A DNA stretch of 64,000 nucleotides from the NCBI GenBank assembly GCA_964016885.1, contig OZ024740.1, positions 293,433,217-293,497,216 on the forward strand, written 5' to 3'. A program made the position numbers and the translations under genes. The DNA comes from Eledone cirrhosa. Its lineage: Eukaryota > Mollusca > Cephalopoda > Octopoda > Eledonidae. Numbering within the stretch: the stretch's first letter is position 1; every line of letters begins with the position of its first letter. Positions 53,600 through 62,100 of this stretch are shown here, piece by piece. The notes under the pieces were generated by a model. The model saw only the letters and a program-made list of their open reading frames with translations. It searched no databases and was not told the DNA's origin.

Positions 53600-54560
53600 T
53601 GTAGTAAAGACATATTTGGTGGTGTGTAGTAAGATAGTGAAAACATTTTGTGTTAAATGTAGTGAGATAGTGAAAACATATTGTATGAAGTGTAGTGAGA
53701 TAGTGAAGACATATTGTGTGATGTGTAGTGAGATAGTGGTGAAATGCTGTGTGGTGTGTCATGAGGTAGTGAGTAGATGTTGAATGGTATGTAGTGAGAT
53801 AGTGAAGACATGTGTGGTGGGTACTGAGTGTGGTATGTGGTGAAGTAGTGAATAGATGTTGTGTAGAGTGTAGTAACATAGTGAAGCAATATTTGTGTGG
53901 TGTGTTGTGAAGAAGTAAAGAGATATTGTGAGGTGTGTTGTGAGATAATGAAGATGTGTTGTGTAGTGAAAAGATGTGTGGTTTGTTGTGAGGTACTGGA
54001 TAGATGTTGGTATGGCGTGTAGTGAGATTGTTAAATGATGAATGTTATATAGTGAGTAGTGGGGTGATGTAGACATGTCATACAGTGTGTGGTGTGTAGT
54101 GAAGACATGTTGTGTGGCATGTAGTGAGATAGTGGAGACATGTTGTGTAGTGAGGTAGTGAGGAAGGGAAGATGTGTGGTATGTAATGAGATAGTGAAAA
54201 CATGTGAGATGCGTTGTGAGTTAGTGAAGTCATGTAGTTTGGTGTGTAGTGAAGACATGTCATGTGATATGTAGTAAGGCAGTGGAAACATGTGAGATGT
54301 GTTGTGAGTTAGTGAAGACATGTAGTTTGGTGTGTAGTGAAGACATGTCATGCGATGTGTAGTGAGGCAGTGAAGACATGTTGTGTGGTATGAAGTGAAG
54401 ACATGTCATGTGGTGTGTAGTGGAAACATGTGAGATTGTTGTGAGTTAGTGAAGGTATGTTGTGAAGAAATGTCATAAGGTATGTAGTGAGGTAGTGGAA
54501 ACATGTGACATGTGTTGTGAGTTAGTAAATGTATGGCATGCAGGGTTTGTTTTTGAAAAT
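53600..54560. repeat. 33-bp minisatellite
   Basis: Units TGTAGTGAGATAGTGAAGAC plus a variable remainder. Starts at 53658, 53691, 53724 and 53757 are exactly 33 bp apart; later units drift in length and sequence. Because 33 is divisible by three it gives open frames on both strands (for example repeated CSEIVKTYC), which are not genes. Confidence 0.9.
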
Positions 54561-54880
54561 GTTATGGTAGTTAAGTCAATGTGTTGCATCTGAGGACCTG
54601 TTGCTTGTGTTTCATGTCTAATATATATTTGATGTCTAATATATTTTTGATGTCTAATATATTGTCGGGACACTGCATTCTTCTAAACTTCCATGCTTCC
54701 CGAAATTCACCAATACTACACTTGATATTCCCTCTCCCTACACACGCACGTATGTATCTGTGTCTATATCATGACTCATACATTGTTCACTTTCCTGACA
54801 TTTGTACATTATTCTATATACTATGCATGGACCTTTGATGAGTTATAGTGCACCTGAGCACTGAACACAATAATTTTCAT
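54561..54880. other. Unannotated stretch
   Basis: TTTGATGTCTAATATAT is tandemly repeated at 54614-54660. No gene. Confidence 0.5.
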
Positions 54881-55058
54881 ATTGGTAGAGGGTTGGACGC
54901 CATGCTTTCTAGCATAGTTACATCCCTTTACGGTCTGAGTTCAAATTCTTTCGAGGTTAACTTTGCCTTTCATCCTTACAGGGTCGATAAAATAAAGTAC
55001 CAGTAATGTACTGGGTAATTGCTGGCCTTGTGCCAAAAGTAGAAACGATTATTATTTT
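54881..55058 (+). repeat. Octopus-type SINE, 5'-truncated
   Basis: Starts at TATTGGTAGAGGGTTGGACG and runs to the GTAGAAACGATTATT end. TTTTCAT on both sides may be a short target duplication. Confidence 0.85.
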
Positions 55059-55482
55059 TCATAAACAACTGATATTTATATTGCTAGTACTGTGGTTACT
55101 GTTGTTGTTGTTTTTGTTTAACCAGTATCAGTTGGCTGCTATTTCTAGCAGGTAGAAGGTGATTCATTGCTGGCATTACTTTAGGTAACATTGCTGTGAT
55201 GATAGCTGGCTAAATAAATATTGGTGTCAGCGATGATTGCATTGTTATTAAAAATGATGAATGATGGTGGTGGTGAAGGTGCTGGTCATTATGGTGGTCA
55301 TTGTGGTCATTGTTGTCAATGTGTTGGTAATGCTTGTGGTGGTGGTGGTGGTGGTGGTGAGGGTGAGGGTGGCATTGATGATGTTATAATGATAATGTAG
55401 ATGAAGATTACAATGTTGATGATGATGATGATGATAATCATAACACTGATAATGATGCAGGAGTTCAGTTAGCAACAGCTGC

Positions 55483-55548
<66 letters not shown>

Positions 55549-55680
55549 CAGCAGCAGCAGCAGCAGCAGCAGCATCACTAGCAACAGAAGCAGCAAGACC
55601 AGCAGCAGAAGTAGCAACATTAACTAACCACATTTTGTAAATAGATTTGTTTGTATATTAACTTATATTTTCTCTTTCAG
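55059..55680. other. Non-coding DNA upstream of exon A, with (AGT)n/(AGC)n
   Basis: (GGT)n-like tract at 55336-55372 and (AGT)n then (AGC)n at 55483-55575. It ends in a good 3' splice signal, TATATTTTCTCTTTCAG (55664-55680). This is probably an intron of the receptor gene. Confidence 0.6.
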
Positions 55681-55716
55681 CTAAGTGAGACAGTCTCAAT
55701 GGATGTTTGAAATAAA
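55681..55716 (+). other. Probable 5' untranslated part of exon A with a tiny uORF
   Basis: After the splice acceptor at 55680 the frame of the receptor has ATG GAT GTT TGA (55699-55710), a three-codon open frame that closes 6 bases before the main ATG. This in-frame stop argues that translation of this exon starts at 55717. Confidence 0.5.
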
Positions 55717-55823
55717 ATGGAGAAAACTCAGGAACTATTCTGGATCTCTGTATTTCTGACTACCACTGGTGGCACAGTGTCAATATACTTTCTGCTTTTC
55801 AATCTTGTTTATAGAAAACACAG
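55717..55823 (+). CDS. Class C GPCR (GABA-B/GPR156-like), exon A: start and TM1
   Basis: Encodes 35 complete codons plus two bases: a short N-terminus (MEKTQELFW), a hydrophobic TM1 of about 22 residues and FNLVYRKH. The ATG has A at -3 and G at +4. It is followed by a GTTAAT donor at 55824. The last two bases (AG) plus the first base of exon B (A) make an Arg codon. FNLVYRKHRLIKMSSPHLN across the join fits the TM1/loop-1 signature of GABA-B-type receptors (FN....R...KMSSP.LN). There is no room for an extracellular Venus-flytrap domain, as in GPR156-type orphans, unless another upstream exon is spliced to an internal acceptor. Such receptors sit in the plasma membrane and couple to G proteins; the ligand is unknown here. 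Confidence 0.72.
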
Positions 55824-55852
55824 GTTAATTTATTTTTTCTTCATTCTTTTAA

Positions 55853-56067
55853 CCCTTTAGTATTTAAACTGGCTGTATCCGCCTAGAATTCTCTTACCTC
55901 TTTCTTTTCAAACTGGCTATAACTGGCCACTCATACTGATGTTAAGATATGGTTTTCAAAATAAATCATATCAAAATCTCATAGATTCGATATTATGTGA
56001 GATAATTATGTGAGGTAAAGCCATGAAAATACAATAGTAAATATAGAGTAATGTAAATGCTAAAGGG
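55853..56067 (+). mobile_element. MITE, family 1 (intronic)
   Basis: Left flank TTAA (55849-55852). Ends CCCTTTAGTATTTAAACTGG and TAAATGCTAAAGGG. Right flank TTTT. Confidence 0.8.
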
Positions 56068-56368
56068 TTTTAGTAGTTTCAGTTATTTGTCTTCTTTTAT
56101 ATGACAGAGTCAGAAGAAATATGATAGCTACCATGACTCTTTTCAAGGATGGTGCTCTAAAGATTGAAATGAAGATGGTGGGAGATTATTCTCAGACCAG
56201 AGAACTTACAACAAAGTGAGCTCCTTTAGAGCAGTGATAGAAGTAAGAGATATGCAAGAGGGCAGTGATCCCTTTCTTTCCAGTTTTCAAGGGATCTACT
56301 CCCTCCTTCTCAACCTCAGCCTCATTGATTTTAGCATATCATAAGTTCCTTTTTCATAACTGCTCTAA

Positions 56369-56600
56369 CCCTTTAGTTACAAACTCAGCCAAAACTGGCT
56401 CTTGTTCTATGAAATAAAACCATCCATTTTAAAGGTTTCCAATTTAAATCAAAATCTTTCAACATAATTTTATATAAGAACCTTACATTAATTTACTATC
56501 TTAGTAATAAAATAATTACTAATTTAAGTAAATCCCTCAAAATTCTTCACTAATTAATTGAAATAGTGTGTATTTCATTAGAAATGTGGTCATGAAAGGG
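56369..56600. mobile_element. MITE, family 2, complete copy (intronic)
   Basis: Flanked by CTAA on both sides (56365-56368 and 56601-56604). Ends CCCTTTAGTTAC and GTCATGAAAGGG. Reference copy for the split one at 47885-52148. No ORF. Confidence 0.8.
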
Positions 56601-56824
56601 CTAAAGGCATCAAAGGGTCAGGTGGTTGTGTCAAACTAGGCAATAAATGAAGTCTACTACACAAGAAAATGTAGGGATACCATTTTCAAGGAAAGGAGTG
56701 TCTATTATACCTACCCCAATGCTTATATCAATCTGGTAATTTATTTCATGAATCTTTATTTATGAAATAGATGTTTTATCTTTTTTTACATAAAGTCATT
56801 CAAGTTGCCACACTATCATTTAAA

Positions 56825-56997
56825 CAAATGTCACCAACCCAGCCAAAACCAGCCCTGGTTCTATGAAATAAAACCATCCATTTTAAAGGTTTCCAATTTA
56901 AATTGAAATCTTCCAACTTAATTTTATATAAGAACCTTACATTAAGTTACTATGTTACTGATGAAACTATTAATAATTTTAATAAATCCCTTAAAAT
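56825..56997. mobile_element. MITE, family 2, truncated (intronic)
   Basis: Starts at ACCCAGCCAAAACCAGCCC and is cut at 56997 by the RTE fragment. Otherwise close to the copy at 56369. Confidence 0.75.
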
Positions 56998-57290
56998 TCT
57001 TCTTTGTTCTTTGCCTACTTATTCCTGAGGGAGCAGAGTCCTCAAACACTCCTTCCAGCAGGTCCTGTCAGTAGCAACTGTCTCCAACTGATCCAGCTGG
57101 ATCCCCAAGCAAGACCGGCCAAGCTCATGGATGTTATCCAACCATCTTGCTCAGGGTCTACCCCTGGGTCTCTTGCCAGTTTGTTTTGCCCATAAAAATC
57201 TATCCAGTGATTCTTTCCTAATTCATTCTAACCACATACCCATAGTATTGGAGCTGTGATCTCCACGTGGGGAATACCTAAATGTATTCG
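56998..57290 (-). pseudogene. RTE-type LINE, C-terminal fragment (intronic)
   Basis: Minus strand gives fragments of the NIHELGRSCLGIQLDQLE region and RKDSLDRF-like sequence, with the TTC-rich tail at 56998-57012. About 270 bp, frame broken. Confidence 0.75.
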
Positions 57291-57514
57291 TGATTTAATT
57301 ATAATAACAGCAGTTCCAGCAGGTAGCAGAACAAGCAGAATACACAATCTTGACAAGGAGTAAGACACTCTGAAATAATTGTCAATTGACGATGGTTTTT
57401 CCTCAGCTACCGCTGGAACAAAAGAATTACATCATCAACCATGTGGTATTTTATGAAGCTGTTTACTTGTAAACAAACCGAATATTAATAATTTTATGAT
57501 ATAATAATATTATT
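57291..57514. repeat. Foldback-element remnant (intronic)
   Basis: GTTTACTTGTAAACAAACCG and AATATTAATAATTTTATGAT at 57461-57500 resemble the arm/spacer edge of the foldback at 39493-39890. Confidence 0.45.
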
Positions 57515-57720
57515 ATTATTAAGGGCAGTGGATTGGCAGTATCGGTAGAGGGTCGGATGCCATGCTTTACAGCATAGTTACGTCCTTTTACGGTCTGATT
57601 TCAGATCCCGCCAAGGTTAACTTTGCCTTTCATCCTTACGGTATTGATAAAATAAAGTACCAGTAATACACTGAGATAATTGCTGGCCTTGTGACAGAAG
57701 TAGAAACAATTATTATTATT
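57515..57720 (+). repeat. Octopus-type tRNA SINE (intronic)
   Basis: GATTGGCAGTATCGGTAGAG head and TAGAAACAATTATTATT end. Slightly diverged (CAGATCCCGCC box B). Confidence 0.88.
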
Positions 57721-57833
57721 CACTCATGAATACATTTAGATATCCACCATGTTAAGAGAGAATAAAACATTTTTGGTCTGTTTCTTTGTTTTCTTTCATT
57801 TTTAATGATGGCAGCCATATTTTACCTATTTAG

Positions 57834-57969
57834 ATTAATCAAAATGTCAAGCCCTCATCTAAATGCAGTGACCTGTATTGGAAGTATGTTATCAAATATC
57901 TGCTGCCTCACTTATGGTCTTCAGGTGTTTATTCAGCATCATAACTCTGCTGCAACATTACTATGCCAG
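57834..57969 (+). CDS. Class C GPCR (GABA-B/GPR156-like), exon B: loop 1 and TM2
   Basis: One base completing the Arg codon plus 45 codons. LIKMSSPHLNAV is the first intracellular loop signature of GABA-B-type receptors. It is followed by a hydrophobic TM2 (about CIGSMLSNICCLTYGLQVF), a short extracellular stretch (IQHHNSA) and ATLLCQ; in this family a Cys near here begins TM3. The acceptor is TTTTACCTATTTAG and the donor CAG/GTAAGC is a strong consensus. The exon ends in phase 0. The rest (TM3-TM7 and tail) must lie beyond the window. An open frame that continues past 57969 into Cys-Glu-Ala repeats is intronic VNTR, not protein. Which paralogue this is cannot be fixed from 80 residues. Confidence 0.75.
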
Positions 57970-57975
57970 GTAAGC

Positions 57976-59142
57976 TATTGTTGTTGTGAAGCCTGTTATT
58001 GTGAAGCCTGTTGTTGTGAAGCCTGTTATTGTGAAGCCTGTTGTTGTGAAGCCTGTTGTTGTGAAGCCTGTTGTCGTGAAGCCTGTTGTTGTGAAGGAGG
58101 TTGTTGTGAAGCCTGTTGTTGTGAAGACTGTTATTGTGAAGACTGTTATTGTGAAGCCTGTTGTTGTGAAGCCTGTTGTTGTGAAGCCTGTTATTGTGAA
58201 GCCTGTTGTTGTGAAGCCTGTTGTTGTGAAGCCTGTTGTCGTGAAGCCTGTTATTGTGAAGCCTGTTGTTGTGAAGCCTGTTGTCGTGAAGACTGTTGTT
58301 GTGAAGCCTGTTGTCGTAAAGATTGTTGTTGTGAAGCTTGTTGTTATGAAGCCTGTTGTCGTGAAGCCTGTTGTTGTGAAGGAGGTTGTTGTGAAGCCTG
58401 GTGTTGTGAAGACTGTTATTGTGAAGACTGTTATTGTGAAGACTTTTGTTGTGAAGCCTGTTGTTGTGAAGCCTGTTGTCGTGAAGCCTGTTGTCGTGAA
58501 GACTGTTGTTGTGAAGCCTGCTGTTGTGAAGCCTGTTGTTGTGAAGCTTGTTGTTATGAAGCCTGTTGTCGTGAAGACTGTTGTTGTGAAGACTGTTGTT
58601 GTGAAGACTGATGTTGTAAGGCCTGTTGTCGTGAAGCCTGTTGTTGTGAAACCTGTTGTTGTGAAGACTGTTATTGTGAAGACTGATGTTGTGAAACCTG
58701 TTATTGTGAAGCCTGTTGTTCTGAAGCCTGTTGTCGTGAAGCCTGTTGTTGTGAAGCCTGTTGTTGTGAAGCCTGTTATTGTGAAGCCTGTTGTTGTGAA
58801 GCCTGTTGTTGTGAAGACTGATGTTGTGAAGACTGTTGTTGTGAAGACTGTTGTTGTGAAGAGTGATGTTGTGAAGCCTGTTGTCGTGAAGCCTGTTGTT
58901 GTGAAGACTGTTGTTGTGAAGCCTGTTGTTGTGAAGTCTGTTGTTGTGAAGCCTGTTGTTGTGAAGCCTGTTATTGTGAAGCCTGTTGTTGTGAAGCCTG
59001 TTGTTGTGAAGCCTGTTATTGTGAAGCCTGTTGTTGTGAAGCCTGTTGTTGTGAAGCCTGTTATTGTGAAGCCTGTTGTTGTGAAGACTGTTGTTGTGAA
59101 GCGTGTTGTCGTGAAGCCTGTTATTGTGAATCTCGTTGTCTA
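57976..59142. repeat. 15-bp VNTR (GAAGCCTGTTGTTGT), about 78 units, intronic
   Basis: Near-uniform 15-bp units with variants (TTATTGT, TTGTCGT, GACTG, GGAGG). It starts 6 bases after the exon B donor. Since 15 is a multiple of three and no unit frame contains a stop, long frames exist on both strands (268 and 412 codons; CCEACCCEA- and LHNNRLHNN-type). These are artefacts. Confidence 0.97.
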
Positions 59143-62100
59143 TTTCGCTTCTCTCTTTCTCTCTCATTGTCTATTTCACTTCTCTCTTTCTCTCTCATTG
59201 TCTATTTCACTTCTCTCTGTCTCTCTCGTTGTCTATTTCACTTCTCTCTGTCTCTCTCGTTGTCTATTTCACTTCTCTCTGTCTCTCTTGTTGTCTATTT
59301 CACTTCTCTCTGTCTCTCTCGTCTATTTCACTTCTCTCTGTCTCTCTCGTTGTCTATTTCACTTCTCTCTCTCTCTCTCGTTGTCTATTTCACTTCTCTC
59401 TTTTTCTCTCGTTGTCTATTTCACTTCTCTCTGTCTCTCTCATTGTCTATTTCACTTCTCTCTGTCTCTCTCGTTGTCTATTTCACTTCTCTCTGTCTCT
59501 CTTGTTGTCTATTTCACTTCTCTCATTCTCTCTTGTTGTCTATTTCACTTCTCTTATTCTCTCTCGTTGTCTATTTCACTTCTCTCTGTCTCTCTCGTCT
59601 ATTTCTCTTCTCTCTTTCTCTCTCGTTGTCTATTTCTCTCTCGTTGTCTATTTCTCTTCTCTCTGTCTCTCTCGTTGTCTATTTCACTTCTCTCTGTCTC
59701 TCTTGTTGTCTATTTCACTTCTCTCTTTTTCTCTCGTTGTCTATTTCACTTCTCTCTTTCTCTCTCGTTGTCTATTTCACTTCTCTCTTTCTCTCTCGTT
59801 GTCTATTTCACTTCTCTCTTTTTCTCTCGTTGTCTATTTCACTTCTCTCTGTCTCTCTCGTTGTCTATTTCACTTCTCTCGGTCTCTCTCGTTGTCTATT
59901 TCACTTCTCTCTTTCTCTCTCGTTGTCTATTTCACTTCTCTCTTTCTCTCTCGTTGTCTATTTCACTTCTCTCTTTCTCTCTCGTTGTCTATTTCACTTC
60001 TCTCTTTCTCTCTCGTTGTCTAATTCACTTCTCTCCTTCTCTCTCGTTGTCTATTTCACTTCTCTCCTTCTCTCTCATTGTCTATTTCACTTCTCTCTGT
60101 CTCTCTCGTTGTCTATTTCACTTCTCTCTTTTTCTTTCGTTGTCTATTTCACTTCTCTCTTTCTCTCTCGTTGTCTATTTCACTTCTCTCTTTCTCTCTC
60201 GTTGTCTATTTCACTTCTCTCTGTCTCTCTCATTGTCTATTTCACTTCTCTCTTTCTCTCTCGTTGTCTATTTCACTTCTCTCTTTCTCTCTCGTTGTTT
60301 ATTTCACTTCTCTCTGTCTCTCTCGTTGTCTATTTCACTTCACTCATTCTCTCTCGTTGTCTATTTCACTTCTCTCTGTCTCTCTCGTTGTCTATTTCAC
60401 TTCTCTCATTCTCTCTCGTTGTCTATTTCACTTCCCTCTTTCTCTCTCGTTGTCTATTTCACTTCTGTCTGTCTGTCTCGTTGTTTATTTCACTTCTCTC
60501 ATTCTCTCTCGTTGTCTATTTCACTTCTCTCTGTCTCTCTCGTTGTCTATTTCACTTCTCTCTGTCTCTCTCGTTGTCTATTTCACTTCTCTCTTTCTCT
60601 CTCGTTGTCTATTTCACTTCTCTCTATCTCTCTCGTTGTCTATTTCACTTCTCTCTATCTCTCTCGTTGTCTATTTCACTTCTCTCTTTCTCTCTCGTTG
60701 TCTATTTCACTTCTTTCTGTCTCTCTTGTTGTCTATTTCACTTCTCTCTTTCTCTCTCGTTGTCTATTTCACTTCTCTCTGTCTCTCTCGTTGTCTATTT
60801 CACTTCTCTCTTTCTCTCTCGTTGTCTATTTCACTTCTCTCTTTCTCTCTCGTTGTCTATTTCACTTCTCTCTGTCTCTCTCGTTGTCTATTTCACTTCT
60901 CTCTTTCTCTCTCGTTGTCTATTTCACTTCGGTCTGTCTCTCTCGTTGTTTATTTCACTTCTCTCATTCTCTCTCGTTGTCTATTTCACTTCTCTCTTTC
61001 TCTCTCGTTGTCTATTTCACTTCTCTCTTTCTCTCTCGTTGTCTAGTTCACTTCTCTCTGTCTCTCTCGTTCTCTATTTCACTTCGGTCTGTCTCTCTCG
61101 TTGTCTATTTCACTTCTCTTTTTCTCTCTCGTTGTCTATTTCACTTCTCTCTTTCTCTCTCGTTGTCTATTTCACTTCTCTCTTTCTCTCTCGTTGTCTA
61201 TTTCACTTCTCTCTTTCTCTCTCGTTGTCTAATTCACTTCTCTCCTTCTCTCTCGTTGTCTATTTCACTTCTCTCCTTCTCTCTCATTGTCTATTTCACT
61301 TCTCTCTGTCTCTCTCGTTGTCTATTTCACTTCTCTCTTTTTCTTTCGTTGTCTATTTCACTTCTCTCTTTCTCTCTCGTTGTCTATTTCACTTCTCTCT
61401 TTCTCTCTCGTTGTCTATTTCACTTCTCTCTGTCTCTCTCATTGTCTATTTCACTTCTCTCTTTCTCTCTCGTTGTCTATTTCACTTCTCTCTTTCTCTC
61501 TCGTTGTTTATTTCACTTCTCTCTGTCTCTCTCGTTGTCTATTTCACTTCACTCATTCTCTCTCGTTGTCTATTTCACTTCTCTCTGTCTCTCTCGTTGT
61601 CTATTTCACTTCTCTCATTCTCTCTCGTTGTCTATTTCACTTCCCTCTTTCTCTCTCGTTGTCTATTTCACTTCTGTCTGTCTGTCTCGTTGTTTATTTC
61701 ACTTCTCTCATTCTCTCTCGTTGTCTATTTCACTTCTCTCTGTCTCTCTCGTTGTCTATTTCACTTCTCTCTGTCTCTCTCGTTGTCTATTTCACTTCTC
61801 TCTTTCTCTCTCGTTGTCTATTTCACTTCTCTCATTCTCTCTCGTTGTCTATTTCACTTCTCTCTGTCTCTCTCGTTGTCTATTTCACTTCTCTCTGTCT
61901 CTCTCGTTGTCTATTTCACTTCTCTCTATCTCTCTCGTTGTCTATTTCACTTCTCTCTATCTCTCTCGTTGTCTATTTCACTTCTCTCTTTCTCTCTCGT
62001 TGTCTATTTCACTTCTTTCTGTCTCTCTTGTTGTCTATTTCACTTCTCTCTTTCTCTCTCGTTGTCTATTTCACTTCTCTCTGTCTCTCTCGTTGTCTAT

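Larger units (their letters stand above)
55824..57833 (+). other. Intron between exons A and B
   Basis: Begins GTTAAT and ends TTTTACCTATTTAG. It holds MITE family 1 (55853-56067), two copies of MITE family 2, an RTE fragment, a foldback remnant and a SINE. No additional exon is seen. Confidence 0.7.

Noticed and set aside
57805..57833. ATG at 57805 as the start of a protein containing the loop-1/TM2 sequence
   Set aside because: A TTTTACCTATTTAG acceptor at 57833 and perfect phase with exon A explain the sequence better; the preceding bases are the polypyrimidine tract.
57929..59167. A 412-codon minus-strand frame (LHNNRLHNN repeats) and the + frame of Cys-Glu-Ala repeats
   Set aside because: Both are readings of the 15-bp VNTR. 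The + frame begins with true exon B but splicing at 57969 removes the repeat.
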